A DNA stretch of 64,000 nucleotides, from NCBI RefSeq assembly GCF_949769195.1, contig NZ_OX458333.1, positions 2,914,001-2,978,000 of the forward strand, in the 5' to 3' direction. The position numbers were made by a program, and so were the translations under genes. Under the pieces are notes generated by a model, which was not told the DNA's origin, made no database searches, and worked only from the letters and a program-made list of their open reading frames with translations. This DNA is from Methylocaldum szegediense. GTDB taxonomy: Bacteria > Pseudomonadota > Gammaproteobacteria > Methylococcales > Methylococcaceae. Position 1 is the first letter of the stretch. Each line of letters begins with the position of its first letter. Of this stretch, positions 41,547 to 51,043 are shown piece by piece.

Positions 41547-43010
41547 CTAAATCCCCAAGCTATCCCAGAGCCGATCGATCTTCAGCCGAACGGCTTCGGT
41601 CATCGCGATGGGTCTTCCCCATTCGCGAGATGTTTCACCGGGCCACTTGTTGGTCGCATCGAAACCGACCTTCGAGCCCAGACCGGAAACTGGCGAGGCA
41701 AAATCCAGATAATCGATCGGCGTGTTTTCGATCAGCACCATGTCGCGCGCTGGATCCATGCGGGTCGTCATCGCCCAGATCACGTCCCGCCAATTGCGCG
41801 CATCGATGTCGTCGTCCACGACAATCACGAACTTGGTGTACATGAACTGACGCAGGAACGACCACACGCCGAACATCACCCGTTTTGCGTGCCCTGGATA
41901 TTGCTTTTTCATGCTCACGACGGCGAGCCGGTAAGAACAGCCCTCGGGAGGTAGGTAGAAGTCAACGATCTCCGGAAACTGCTTCTGCAGGATGGGCACG
42001 AAGACTTCGTTCAGGGCGAGGCCTAGAACAGCCGGTTCATCCGGCGGGCGTCCCGTATATGTACTGTGATAGATGGGGTTTTCCCTCTGGGTGATGCGCT
42101 CGATCGTGAAAACGGGAAATTCTTCCACTTCGTTGTAATAGCCGGTGTGATCGCCGAAGGGCCCTTCCGGTGCGGTTTCGCCGGGGTAAATAAAGCCTTC
42201 GAGGATGATCTCGGCCGTCGCAGGTACTTGCAGATCGCTCAACAGACATTTCGCCACTTCCGTTTTGGCACCGCGCAAGAGTCCCGCGAAAGCGTATTCG
42301 GAGAGTGAATCCGGCACCGGCGTCACGGCTCCAAGAATAGTCGCGGGATCTGCCCCCAATGCGACCGCCACAGGAAACGGCCGGCCAGGATGAACTTCCT
42401 GCCAGTCCTTGAAATCCAGCGCACCTCCCCGGTGCGCGAGCCAGCGCATGATGACTTTGTTCTCAGCGATGACCTGTTGCCGGTAAATGCCCAAATTTTG
42501 TCTTTCCTTGTGTGGACCTCGGGTGATGACTAGCGCCCAGGTGATCAAAGGCCCCGCGTCTCCTGGCCAGCAAGTTTGGATCGGATAACGGCCTAGATCG
42601 ACATCCGCACCGGCGTAGACAATTTCCTGGCAGGGTGCACTCTTCACTTCCTTGGTCGGCATGTTCAGCACCTGCTTGAACAGCGGCAGCTTGTCGAACA
42701 TATCGCGCATGCCTTTCGGAGGCTCCGGTTCCTTGAGAAAAGCCAGGAGCTTTCCGATTTCCCGCAGTGCTTCGACCGACTCCTGCCCCATTCCTAAGGC
42801 AACCCGTTTTGGCGTGCCAAACAAATTCGCGAGCACACGGATATCCGATCCTGTCGGCCGCTCGAACAACAGTGCAGGACCGCCCGCCTTGAGTGTTCGA
42901 TCGCAGATTTCGGTCATCTCCAGATTGGGATCGATTTCGACGGTAATGCGCTTAAGCTCGCCGATCGCTTCCAGATAGAGAATGAATTCGCGGAGATCAC
43001 GGTATTTCAT
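41547..43010 (-). CDS. ubiD: UbiD family 3-polyprenyl-4-hydroxybenzoate decarboxylase
   Basis: The protein is 487 residues with the prenylated-FMN binding and catalytic features of Ubi[27 protein letters not shown], and the acid-rich stretch [12 protein letters not shown] that holds the catalytic Glu-Arg-Glu network. It decarboxylates octaprenyl-hydroxybenzoate in ubiquinone synthesis and needs the flavin prenyltransferase UbiX, which is not in this window. The length matches the usual 485-500. Confidence 0.96.
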   Translation of the reverse strand: MKYRDLREFILYLEAIGELKRITVEIDPNLEMTEICDRTLKAGGPALLFERPTGSDIRVLANLFGTPKRVALGMGQESVEALREIGKLLAFLKEPEPPKGMRDMFDKLPLFKQVLNMPTKEVKSAPCQEIVYAGADVDLGRYPIQTCWPGDAGPLITWALVITRGPHKERQNLGIYRQQVIAENKVIMRWLAHRGGALDFKDWQEVHPGRPFPVAVALGADPATILGAVTPVPDSLSEYAFAGLLRGAKTEVAKCLLSDLQVPATAEIILEGFIYPGETAPEGPFGDHTGYYNEVEEFPVFTIERITQRENPIYHSTYTGRPPDEPAVLGLALNEVFVPILQKQFPEIVDFYLPPEGCSYRLAVVSMKKQYPGHAKRVMFGVWSFLRQFMYTKFVIVVDDDIDARNWRDVIWAMTTRMDPARDMVLIENTPIDYLDFASPVSGLGSKVGFDATNKWPGETSREWGRPIAMTEAVRLKIDRLWDSLGI

Positions 43011-43741
43011 GGAATCGTGACTCGGGCATTAATGAGACGGGCTATTGTACCCGCAGCGGAGACTTGCTTTTAGGCTGGACATGCCGAAAACCGGCTTTAT
43101 CTCGTGCGCAAGTCCGCCATCGACATGTGTAGAACCTGCGCAAAATGCTGTGGGCAAGCTGTATTGAAGCCACGGATGGCTCAACCAAGCCTCGTTATCC
43201 ACAGTTCTTGCCCAGGGGAACGACAATTATTGTCCACAGCAGCGGTTGCCTTAACTCTTTGTTTTGTCGGATAGAAAAACACTTATTTCAACAAATTCAC
43301 CGGGCTAACTGTGAACACGAAGAGAAATTTTCACCTGTTTGCAATTGGCACAGTGGGCAATGAGATTTCTACTAGCGGTGGCCGCCTTTCCTAGGCCGAT
43401 TCCGTGCTTCTGAGTCCGAATTACGGGCTGCTCTGGCTATCGAGATCGCCATGACATCGCATCATTCCAGATAGGCGCTTGCAATCGATGTGTGCAGGAT
43501 TGCACGAGAAAACGAATGTGCAGGAGAAAAAACTTCAGTCTCGTATGTTTGTTGGACTTAGCTCGATTTACAGTCCGATCGTCGTCTTTACTCCGAGGCC
43601 TTGGAGTTATTTCAGTGGGCGGTTTGTGCTGAAACGGGTTCGAAGGTTTTTCGTAGTCCTTGGGATAAGCGCTTAGCGAAACATTCCCTCAGACCGGGTT
43701 GTCGAAAGAGCGGGGACATAAACATCATGACGAGGTGAGGT
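43011..43741. other. Long intergenic region with two DnaA-box matches
   Basis: About 730 bases without a recognised gene. It contains TTATCCACA at 43195-43203 (perfect DnaA-box consensus) and TTGTCCACA at 43230-43238 (one mismatch), in the same orientation 35 bases apart. The rest shows no homology I can name. Promoters for ubiD (minus) and for the secreted protein at 43742 (plus) must lie here. Confidence 0.45.
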
Positions 43742-44128
43742 ATGAACTTCTATAAGATGCTTTGGCTGACGGCAGCCCTTTCGCTGTTCACACCTGGTCC
43801 TGTTTCGGCGGAATTCGAGAGAGACGGAACGGCACCGGATCAAACGTCGCGCCCGGGTCTCATTTACGTCGATAAGGCATTCAATAACGCCATTTTTAGT
43901 TATTGGGCTTTCGACGGAATTCGCTTCTACGTCAAAGATCCGCAAATCGTCTATGTGAACAAAGCGTACGGGCAGGCCATATACAGCTACCCGGGCGTCG
44001 GACCGGATACCGTTACCGCTTTCAATCTGGAATATGTCAGCCCCGCTTTCGGGCAGGCTATTTACAGCTATCCGGGAAACTACAACGTCCCGGGTTCGGC
44101 AGACGGGTTAAGGCGACTGATCGACTGA
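43742..44128 (+). CDS. Small secreted protein with three copies of an AIYSYPG-type repeat
   Basis: The protein is 128 residues with a GAGGTGAGGT site before the ATG. The signal peptide ends after VSA (residue 23). The mature part holds three related units: IYVDKAFNNAIFSY (41-54), VYVNKAYGQAIYSYPG (70-85) and EYVSPAFGQAIYSYPG (97-112), spaced 27-29 residues apart. The consensus YV-x-x-A-(F/Y)-x-x-AI-(F/Y)-SYPG is Tyr-rich and free of Cys in the mature part. I do not recognise the family. It could be a short beta-strand repeat of an exported or surface protein. It lies in an accessory stretch and is followed 205 bases later by the TDO-like gene. Confidence 0.7.
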   Translation: MNFYKMLWLTAALSLFTPGPVSAEFERDGTAPDQTSRPGLIYVDKAFNNAIFSYWAFDGIRFYVKDPQIVYVNKAYGQAIYSYPGVGPDTVTAFNLEYVSPAFGQAIYSYPGNYNVPGSADGLRRLID

Positions 44129-44333
44129 ACCCGCTGTTCGAACAAACAGGCGCCGATTTCCACGTTCGATGCATAATCCTACGGTTGATAAGGAAGCTGA
44201 CCGAGGATCGTATTTTCACGCATAGACCAGAGATTTTTCCGGGCGCGATACTGCAATTCTGCCTATAGGTAGATGGTGTCGGTTCCGGAGGATCCCACTG
44301 GTCGGACAGATTGCGACCGAGGAATAGGGACTT

Positions 44334-45470
44334 ATGACACCGGTCGAGAAGTTGCCTCCAAGAAGGACTCGAGGGGAGAGGGATGCTATGAGAGGATCAA
44401 CGGGCGAAGAACTCCAATATTCGGATTATTTAGGGCTTGATGTGTTTCTCAAAGCCCCGGTTCCAGAAAGCGGGCGAGTGCCTGGGGCAGTTCACGATGA
44501 AACCCTGTTTATCATCGCGCATGAGGTGCGTGAGCTGTGGCTCAAGGAAATCCTTCATGAACTGAAGTCGGTGCTCGAGTTGTTTTCGGTGGTGCCCCTG
44601 GGGCGGCGAAAGATCGGGTTGATCGCGGCGCGCCTCGGTCGCCTAGTCGCGGTCCAGCGAATCATGAATCGTCAGATGGAGGTCCTGGAAACAATCTCGC
44701 CGCTTGACTTTCTCGAATTACGGGATCGTTTTTCCTCGAACACTATGTTCGAGAGCAGTCGGCTACGCGAGATCGAACTTCGTCTGGGACTTGCGGCACG
44801 AGGGACCCAGCAATCACTCGATCGGTTTCGGCCTGAAGAACGTGCGGCCCTTCGCAAAGCACAAGGCGAGAAGAGCTTGTTCGAGGCCGTCGATGATTGG
44901 CTTACGACCATGCCTTTTCGAAGCATCGACATGAGGGAATTCTGGTCGCGTTACCGCAAGATTGTGCATGATACCCTGGAACGGGATTACCAGTCGGTGC
45001 AGAGCGATCCTAGGCTGTCCGGCTGGGATCGAAAAAGGCAGCTCGGCAGACTCGAAAATGCCCACTATCGGTTCGATGCGCTGTTCAAGCCGGAAGAGTA
45101 CGAATTGTTGCGGGAAGAAGGATTATTTCATTTCCGCCAATCCGCCGTGTTGTCTGCCCTATTTCTTCTACTCTATCGGGAGGAACCGTTTCTGGACGGG
45201 CCATTTACTATCCTCAAGCGGTTGATGGATATCGACGATCAGCTGGTCGCTTGGCGCATTGATCGTGCCTTGTTCCAGCAACAGGTGTGGGGAGCTAAAC
45301 TGGGACCGGGCGGAAGCACGAGCTACGACTACGTTCAGGAAACGATGGAAGAAAAAAGAATCTTCAAGGATTTGTCGGGTCTTGCGACGTTTCTGGTTTC
45401 GCGTTCCGATTTACCGGCGCTGCCTCAAGAGATCAGAAGAAGCATTGATGTTCACTTCGGTTCCGATTGA
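44334..45470 (+). CDS. Tryptophan 2,3-dioxygenase-family protein lacking the heme-ligand histidine
   Basis: This 378-residue homologue of TDO has YSDYLGLDVFL (29-39), HDETLFIIAHEVRELWLKEILHEL (54-77), MFESSRLREIELRLG (138-152), FLLLYREEPFLDGPF (277-291) and LMDIDDQLVAWRIDRALF (297-314). Aligned to human TDO, distal His76 is kept (H63) and the carboxylate-binding Arg is kept (R145). The proximal heme ligand His328 is Arg311 (CGT), and active-site Thr342 in the KAGTGGSSGY loop is Pro325 (KLGPGGSTSY). A normal TDO reaction is therefore unlikely. The ATG at 44334 has GAGGAATAGGG upstream; a second start at 44388 is possible. No kynurenine-pathway partner is nearby. Confidence 0.85.
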   Translation: MTPVEKLPPRRTRGERDAMRGSTGEELQYSDYLGLDVFLKAPVPESGRVPGAVHDETLFIIAHEVRELWLKEILHELKSVLELFSVVPLGRRKIGLIAARLGRLVAVQRIMNRQMEVLETISPLDFLELRDRFSSNTMFESSRLREIELRLGLAARGTQQSLDRFRPEERAALRKAQGEKSLFEAVDDWLTTMPFRSIDMREFWSRYRKIVHDTLERDYQSVQSDPRLSGWDRKRQLGRLENAHYRFDALFKPEEYELLREEGLFHFRQSAVLSALFLLLYREEPFLDGPFTILKRLMDIDDQLVAWRIDRALFQQQVWGAKLGPGGSTSYDYVQETMEEKRIFKDLSGLATFLVSRSDLPALPQEIRRSIDVHFGSD

Positions 45471-45602
45471 TTTCGACGAAGATAGGCACCTGCGGAAAGT
45501 TCGATCTCGTGGTGAGCTCTGTCGTTTCGTATCCGGCTAGCTCGGGAATGTGAAGTCTGAAGTAGAAACAATGCTTCAGAGGTCTCAGCGATGGTGGTTT
45601 AG

Positions 45603-46205
45603 ATGCTTCTCTGTCAGCACTGCGGAAGTGACCGGATCGTCTGAAACGGTGCCGCACCTGTGATCGGTAATGTCGTCAATGTCCCGCGCCCCGCGGCTCT
45701 TCCGAAGCCGAGCGCGAACAGCTTCTGCCTGCCTATCAGGAGCGCAGCAGCTTACGGGGGCTCCAACGGACCTTTGGCGTCGCGCCCGCCACGGTCGCCG
45801 AGTGGCTCAAGAAAAGTCCAAAGCCTGCCGCCTCTGAGCACCACAATAGTCGAATCACCTCAGGCCAGCGGGGTTTCACCCGTGCTTGAATGCGATGAGG
45901 CCGGGAGCTATGTTGGCTTGAAAGCCACACTGGTGTGGCTGTCGATCGCCTCCGCCTCGCACGCTCGCCGAATCGTGGCCTACGCTTTGGGTGACCGTAC
46001 GGAGGCCACGGCTCGCCAACTGTGGGATCGAGTTTCGGGCTGCTATGATGAGGCCGAGGCCTGGGACCCCTATAGTGCTGTGACCCGTGAATCAACATCG
46101 GCCTTGCCGGAAATCGGCGGGTCGAACGGTTCACGTCGAACGTTGGGACAAGACCTTATGCCACCGCCTGCCGCTATACCCGAACGGTCTCGTACTATCC
46201 AAAAT
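45603..46205 (+). pseudogene. IS1-family transposase relic
   Basis: Fragments in several frames match InsA/InsB of IS1. These are LLCQHCGSDRIV, then C-x-x-C zinc-finger pieces, LRGLQRTFGVAPATVAEWLKK, VLECDEAGSYVGLKATLVWLSIA, RRIVAYALGDRTEATARQLWDRV, and near the end SAGRTVHVERWDKTLCHRL. A TGA replaces the codon after RIV, another stop follows in the zinc-finger part, and later parts change frame at least twice. No flanking terminal inverted repeats were identified. It is an old, inactive insertion. Confidence 0.85.
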
Positions 46206-46440
46206 AGCTCCGCACGGCGGCTTCGATCAGGTTCCACGGAACGATGAGCGGCTTTTTAGAAATCCGGATTGAGAGCGTATCGCCGTTGATCCGATAGTGT
46301 CCCTCGATTCCATTGCCGGCAAATTGTCCTTTTTGTTCGTCGCCGACGAAATGGATACCCTTGTCGCGTGCTGCTTCTTTGGCCTTGGCGACGAGTTCTT
46401 CCGCCGGGCGGTTTAGCTTGACCTCCACTACTTTGCTCAT
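46195..46440 (-). CDS. Small conserved hypothetical protein
   Basis: The protein is 81 residues from the ATG at 46440 (MSKVVEVKLNRPAEELVAKAKEAARDKGI); the longer frame upstream is less likely. Features are one N-terminal helix, then a beta-rich part (FVGDEQKGQFAGNGIEGHYRINGDTLSIRISKKPLIVPW) and an amphipathic C-terminal helix. It resembles small proteins of the polyhydroxyalkanoate-granule-associated type in layout, but the similarity is too weak to name it. It converges with the IS1 relic. Confidence 0.6.
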   Translation of the reverse strand: MSKVVEVKLNRPAEELVAKAKEAARDKGIHFVGDEQKGQFAGNGIEGHYRINGDTLSIRISKKPLIVPWNLIEAAVRSYFG

Positions 46441-46716
46441 GATCGGGGTGCCCAACGTTGAGTAATGACTCAACTATATTAAATGATCTCGTCTGGCGTA
46501 GCATGGCATTCTCGGCAAAAAGCCGCATGTCGGGCTCGACCGCGAAACAATCGGATTCCCATAGGCGTAGTTAACCTTTATCATCAATAATAATGTGGCG
46601 AATGATGCTGAAGTTTCAGCGGCGCCTTCACCGGGTGGGATGCCAAGCAAGAATTTCTTGAAAAACAACGAGAAGTCTCATCGATAATGCTACCGGATGG
46701 GAGGAGAGACAACACA

Positions 46717-47358
46717 ATGCAGCTCGAATACATCCTGAAATCGTACGCACGTTATGCACCAGTATACGACCAGACTTTTGGTTGGATGCTGAGCTTCCGT
46801 GGCCGTTCGATGGCGGCCGGCGTTACCAACAAGCGTCCGGGCAAAATACTTGAGGTTGGGGTAGGCACTGGTATTAGCCTTTCTTATTACCGCAAGGAGC
46901 ATGAAGTTCATGGCATCGATATTTCACCGGACATGCTGGAAAGAGCGCGGCAGCGGGTTGCGAAAGGCAAACTTACCCATGTTTCGAGCCTGCGCATCAT
47001 GGATGCGCGACAGCTTGAATTTCCCGACAACACTTTCGATGCTGTAGTCGCGGCGTACGTCATGTCGGTAGTTCCGAACCCGGAAAAGGTGATCCGCGAA
47101 ATCGAACGGGTTTGTAAACCTGGCGGAGATGTGGTTATCGTGAATCATTTCGCGGCAGAAAAGGGTATCAGGCGCGATATCGAAAAATTTCTGGCGCCGC
47201 TCTCCAATAAGCTGGGTTGGCGTCCCGACATGCCAGTTCAAGAAATCCTAAGCAACACTTCGTTGCGCGAGGTCAAACGGCACACACTGCCGCCGCTGGG
47301 TATGTTCACCATGTTGCATCTTCGTAAGGATCTCGACACGACGTCGCAGGCGGTGTAA
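46717..47358 (+). CDS. Class I SAM-dependent methyltransferase (PmtA-like)
   Basis: The protein is 213 residues from the ATG at 46717 (MQLEYILKSYARYAPVYDQTFG). The SAM-binding motif ILEVGVGTGISLSYY is followed by VHGIDISPDMLERARQRV, and later VVAAYVMSVVPNPEKVIREIERVCKPGGDVVIVNHF. The opening YARYAPVYDxTFG and the ending match Rhodobacter-type phosphatidylethanolamine N-methyltransferases, which make phosphatidylcholine. A related lipid or quinone substrate is possible. It is monocistronic and ends at a strong terminator. Confidence 0.85.
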   Translation: MQLEYILKSYARYAPVYDQTFGWMLSFRGRSMAAGVTNKRPGKILEVGVGTGISLSYYRKEHEVHGIDISPDMLERARQRVAKGKLTHVSSLRIMDARQLEFPDNTFDAVVAAYVMSVVPNPEKVIREIERVCKPGGDVVIVNHFAAEKGIRRDIEKFLAPLSNKLGWRPDMPVQEILSNTSLREVKRHTLPPLGMFTMLHLRKDLDTTSQAV

Positions 47359-47403
47359 TAGGGTTCAAGCAGTCACCTCGCTTCGACGAGCGGAGCAAGG
47401 CAG

Positions 47404-47436
47404 AAAAAAAAGGTGACCCGGGGTCACCTTTTTTCA
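47404..47436. terminator. Bidirectional rho-independent terminator
   Basis: GGTGACC-CGG-GGTCACC-like stem flanked by a run of eight A on the left and six T on the right, so it works for the methyltransferase gene on the plus strand and for rpoH on the minus strand. It lies 45 bases after the former and 20 bases after the latter. Confidence 0.88.
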
Positions 47437-47456
47437 TTCATGACTCTTGCTGAGTC

Positions 47457-48323
47457 TCAAGCTTCCAATAAACAATTTCGCAGCTTTTTCATGGCGGTAT
47501 TTTCTAACTGGCGAATCCTTTCAGCAGACACTTGGTAGCGCATTGCGAGATCGTGAAGGGTCAGTTTTTCCTCGCTCAGCCAACGACTCCTGACGATATC
47601 CCGGCTGCGTTCGTCCAGCTTCTCGATGGCGGCCGCCAATTGCTGCTGCTTGTGCTGACCCCAATCGTTAGCTTCAAGCAAATCCGCCGGATCGGCATTT
47701 TCCTGCTGAAGGTAATGAATGGGGGCTGGCGCTTCTCGATCATCGCTCTCGGCATCGCTGGCCTCGAAGGCAACATCCTGGTTGTTTAGACGATTTTCCA
47801 TTTCATAAACCGTCGCGACATCGACGCCCAGTTCGTCGGCAAGGACATTAGCCTCGTCACGGCTCAACCATCCCAAGCGGTTCTTGAACTTGCGCAAATT
47901 GAAGAACAATTTGCGCTGAGCTTTAGTGGTCGCGACTTTAACGATGCGCCAGTTTTGAATAATGAACTCATGAATTTCCGCCTTGATCCAATGGACCGCA
48001 AAGGAAACCAGCCGGACGCCGACCGCCGGGTCATAGCGTTTCACGGCTTTCATGAGGCCGATGTTTCCTTCCTGGATCAAATCGGGGAGCGGCAAACCGT
48101 AGCCGAGATAACCCCGCGCAATGTGGACAACGAAGCGTAGATTGCCGAGTACTAGCTGTCGTGCCGCCTCGAGATCGTTATGCTCGCGAAAGCGTAAGGC
48201 CAATGCACGTTCTTCCTCGGCACTATAGCGCGGCAGCGCGTTTACGGCCGCGACATAGTCTTCGATGGAGCCGAGCGAGAGATTAACCGGAAGCGTTAAT
48301 GCGTTGCTCATAAGTTTCCTCAA
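47457..48323 (-). CDS. rpoH: Heat-shock sigma factor sigma-32
   Basis: The 288-residue protein carries region 2 ([38 protein letters not shown]), the RpoH box ([17 protein letters not shown]) and region 4 ([25 protein letters not shown]). It directs RNA polymerase to heat-shock promoters. It is the last gene after ftsE-ftsX, as in E. coli. A near-perfect CIRCE element lies 22 bases upstream of the start codon, suggesting repression by HrcA. Confidence 0.97.
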   Translation of the reverse strand: MRKLMSNALTLPVNLSLGSIEDYVAAVNALPRYSAEEERALALRFREHNDLEAARQLVLGNLRFVVHIARGYLGYGLPLPDLIQEGNIGLMKAVKRYDPAVGVRLVSFAVHWIKAEIHEFIIQNWRIVKVATTKAQRKLFFNLRKFKNRLGWLSRDEANVLADELGVDVATVYEMENRLNNQDVAFEASDAESDDREAPAPIHYLQQENADPADLLEANDWGQHKQQQLAAAIEKLDERSRDIVRSRWLSEEKLTLHDLAMRYQVSAERIRQLENTAMKKLRNCLLEA

Positions 48324-48344
48324 TATTGATTTCCGTTGCTTAGC

Positions 48345-48371
48345 TTAGCACTCAACAATAACGACTGCTAA
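48345..48371 (-). promoter_or_regulatory. CIRCE-like operator (HrcA binding site) upstream of rpoH
   Basis: TTAGCACTC (48345-48353), nine bases, then GACTGCTAA (48363-48371). The CIRCE consensus is TTAGCACTC-N9-GAGTGCTAA, so there is one mismatch in 18 and the spacer is exact. It lies between the ftsX stop and the rpoH start, where the rpoH-proximal promoter should be. HrcA itself is not encoded in the window. Confidence 0.8.
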
Positions 48372-48397
48372 TAGTTAAAGTTAGAAAATTTGCGCAA

Positions 48398-49405
48398 TCA
48401 AGTAGGATCGAGCTCCCGTAAATGATAAGTGACGACTATCCATGCCCCGATAACCCCTAGTAAGACCGATACTCCAATTAGGAGTTCGGTCTCCGCAAGC
48501 CCGAGAAACGAGAGCGTGAAAGGACTTCCATAGAGTTCGGCCAAACGTCGGGAAGGCCCACGCAAAAACAACAGGAAAAAGCTGACGATAAGCCAGGCGA
48601 GCGTTCCGCCCAAAAAGCCATACCAGAAACCGGCATATAGAAAAGGACGGCGGATGAAGCGGTCGGTTGCGCCGATGAGCTTCGCGACGACGATTTCGTC
48701 GCGGCGATTTTGCAATTCTAGACGGATCGTATTCCCGACGATGAAGAGTACGCCAAGGCTTAAGAGCACGCTGAACACGATAACGGTGCGCTGGGCTATC
48801 GTTAACAGGGAGTGCAGCTTGTGCATCCACTCAGTGTCGAGCTGGACGAAATCGGTTTCCGGCAGTGCTTGAAGCTCGCCCAATAATTTCTCTACCTCTT
48901 CGGGACGAGTCAGAGAGTCCTTCGGCTTGATACTGACAACCACCGGAAGTGGGTTGAAATCAAGGGCCTGCAGAGCGTCGCCAAAACCGCTGTAGCTCTT
49001 GAGTTCCTGTAAACCCGCTTCTTTGGTGATCAGCTCTGCCGCCTCGATCTGCGGGTGCTTTTTGAGCGCTTCGGCGAGTTTGCTGCCCGTATCGTTGGAC
49101 AGCTCGGGTTTCAGGAACAACGACACCTGATTAGTGGCCTCTAGGGTTGAACTAGCCTGCCGGACATTCTTGATAAAGACGTGGAAACTTGCCGGTATCG
49201 TCAGGGCTATGGCGATCACCAGCACCGTCATGATGCTAGCGACTGGCGTTCGACGAAGACGGACAAAACTCGATTTAAGGGTGTCGACGTGCAAATCGGC
49301 GTAAGCGCGCAGCCGTTTTCCTGGGCCGTTGCGGGTACGTCTGAGGCGAACCGCATTCGGTTCTCGCTTTCTGCGAGGCGTCTGCTTGTTTCTTACGATC
49401 GGCAC
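48398..49405 (-). CDS. ftsX: Cell-division protein FtsX
   Basis: The protein is 335 residues, starting at a GTG three bases after ftsE. It has a cytoplasmic basic N-terminus, membrane helix 1 ([23 protein letters not shown]), a periplasmic loop (about 85-190), and three more helices near the C-terminus ([41 protein letters not shown] is the conserved FtsX core). With FtsE it controls amidase activators at the division septum. Confidence 0.96.
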   Translation of the reverse strand: MPIVRNKQTPRRKREPNAVRLRRTRNGPGKRLRAYADLHVDTLKSSFVRLRRTPVASIMTVLVIAIALTIPASFHVFIKNVRQASSTLEATNQVSLFLKPELSNDTGSKLAEALKKHPQIEAAELITKEAGLQELKSYSGFGDALQALDFNPLPVVVSIKPKDSLTRPEEVEKLLGELQALPETDFVQLDTEWMHKLHSLLTIAQRTVIVFSVLLSLGVLFIVGNTIRLELQNRRDEIVVAKLIGATDRFIRRPFLYAGFWYGFLGGTLAWLIVSFFLLFLRGPSRRLAELYGSPFTLSFLGLAETELLIGVSVLLGVIGAWIVVTYHLRELDPT

Positions 49406-49408
49406 GTT

Positions 49409-50068
49409 TCAGCCGCCTTCGACCAATCGGCCTTGGTGTAATTTAAGATTTCGGCAGGCGAACCTAGAAATCAGATCAAGATTGTGGCTCGCGATCAAGA
49501 GCGTTACGCCGACCTGGTTGAATTCTCGGAATAACTCCATGATTTCGGCCGACAGCTCTGGGTCCAAGTTTCCGGTGGGCTCGTCAGCCAGGATCAGGGA
49601 GGGTTTGTGTACGATGGCCCGTGCGATCCCAACCCGCTGCTGCTCCCCGCCGGACAGCGCTAAAGGGTATCGCTTTTCTTTGCGGAGCAAGCCGACCTTA
49701 TCGAGTGCGGCTCTGACGCGCCGGGCTGTTTCCTGCTGGCCGTAGCCGGCTATTTGCAAAGGCAGAGCCACGTTATCAAAAACCGTTCTATCGTGCAGCA
49801 AGCGATAATCCTGGAAAATCAGCCCCAATTTTCGGCGTAGATAAGGCACCTGTCGCTTGGGTAAATGATTTATGGGCTTTCCCTCGAAAAGAACTTGTCC
49901 GCGGGTAGGTCTTTCGATCAGGGGAATCAGTTTGAGCATGGTGCTCTTGCCGGCTCCGGAGTGACCAGTCAAGAAGGCCATTTCGCCTTGTTCCAGCCGG
50001 AAACTGATGTTCGACAGAACCTCTCCACTATCCAAATAACGCTTGCTGACGTTGATGAATTGCAGCAT
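49409..50068 (-). CDS. ftsE: Cell-division ATP-binding protein FtsE
   Basis: This 219-residue ABC ATPase has Walker [15 protein letters not shown]-loop LIFQDYRLL, signature [16 protein letters not shown], and Walker [16 protein letters not shown]. It drives FtsX. The ftsY gene that precedes ftsE in E. coli is absent; upstream is nearly 1 kb with only a relic. Confidence 0.97.
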   Translation of the reverse strand: MLQFINVSKRYLDSGEVLSNISFRLEQGEMAFLTGHSGAGKSTMLKLIPLIERPTRGQVLFEGKPINHLPKRQVPYLRRKLGLIFQDYRLLHDRTVFDNVALPLQIAGYGQQETARRVRAALDKVGLLRKEKRYPLALSGGEQQRVGIARAIVHKPSLILADEPTGNLDPELSAEIMELFREFNQVGVTLLIASHNLDLISRFACRNLKLHQGRLVEGG

Positions 50069-51043
50069 GACAACCGACCAGCTAAGAGAGGACGGTTTCA
50101 GGAAAATGAAAGCAAAGGCTTCGTATCAAGCGCATAATGTTTAGCTACGATTGCCGCCCGCTCCGCCGGCGCAGCTAAAGCCGTAGTCGGCTAAAGTATG
50201 GGCCGCCCTTCCAAGCTCAGCGACAGACGTTTTGAGAAAGAATGCGTTTTGGCCCGCAGTACTGCACCCCGGGAAAGGTCGAGCATCTGGTTGAAGTCGC
50301 AGGCCTCCATATCAGTTTGTCAAGCGCCGCCGATCAAACAGCGGCTCGTGACGCCCCAAAAATTGTTCGAACTGTGGCTGTTCCACACTGAAGCCATGTG
50401 GTCATCGGACCTCGACAGACTGATTAAGTGTGTGCAGCCGAAACGCCGTCTCGGCAATCGCCAAGGGTGTACAACCGGTTTAAAACGATCCCGTAGCAGT
50501 TTTCGTTCTCGCGCTTATAGATTTTTCTAGTTCGGTCAGCGACGACGGCAAAGCGGTACCTTGTGGATTGTAGCCCAAATTCAGAAATCAGAACGGAATC
50601 GAGCCGGCTGGAACGGAAGTTCGGATTCACTTCGCGAGTTCCGTCGGTGAAGTCGGACCTTATTGCCCCAGAAGCGCGGACGGATTTGGTTAGCCGAGTC
50701 GCTGTCTTTGGGCCCTTCATCTCCGTACGTTTCAGGCCCGTGCCGACCGGACAGTAGAAGCTTTGCTGATTGCAGCGATAGCCCAGATCGACCTGTAGAG
50801 TGTCTAGCCGATTATGGATGACGCGCGGGAAATCGGCGCGCTTCAGCCAAGCCAGAGGATCGTGCATGATTCTAAAGTTCGCGCTGTTATCGACTCTATA
50901 TGGAGAGTACCGTGTTTGTTCCCGATTTTGCAAAAGCCGCGATTCGGATGATGTCAGACCTTGACGACCGGGTTACGCGAGCAGCCGGCTTCAGCTTAAA
51001 ATTCGAGGGGCGGCGAAATCAAAAATAAATAATCCCGGAGGTT
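50069..51043. other. Intergenic stretch with one gene relic
   Basis: Nearly 1 kb between ftsE and sodC. Apart from the arsS-like relic (50603-50867) I see no supported gene. A frame at 50198 starting MGRPSKLSD is too short and unconserved to call. The ftsE promoter (minus) and sodC promoter (plus) must lie at its two ends. Confidence 0.5.
50603..50867 (-). pseudogene. Relic of an ArsS-like radical SAM protein
   Basis: From the ATG at 50867 the frame reads HDPLAWLKRADFPRVIHNRLDTLQVDLGYRCNQQSFYC..., then KRTEM and TDGTREVNPNFR. This follows the N-terminal part of the arsenosugar-biosynthesis radical SAM protein ArsS without gaps for about 88 residues. The CX3-4CX2C cluster has lost its second Cys (CNQQSFYC where CNQxCxHC is expected). 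The conserved GGAPELNPHFR has become DGTREVNPNFR, and no ArsS similarity continues after that. It cannot bind the 4Fe-4S cluster properly and is truncated, so it is non-functional. Confidence 0.75.

Noticed and set aside
43479-43676. 65-residue frame before the secreted repeat protein
   Set aside because: No motif, no convincing ribosome-binding site, biased composition; more likely non-coding.
50198-50530. Frame starting MGRPSKLSD, resembling the start of terminase- or transposase-type DNA-binding proteins
   Set aside because: Only the first nine residues look familiar; the rest is low-complexity and has no recognisable fold.
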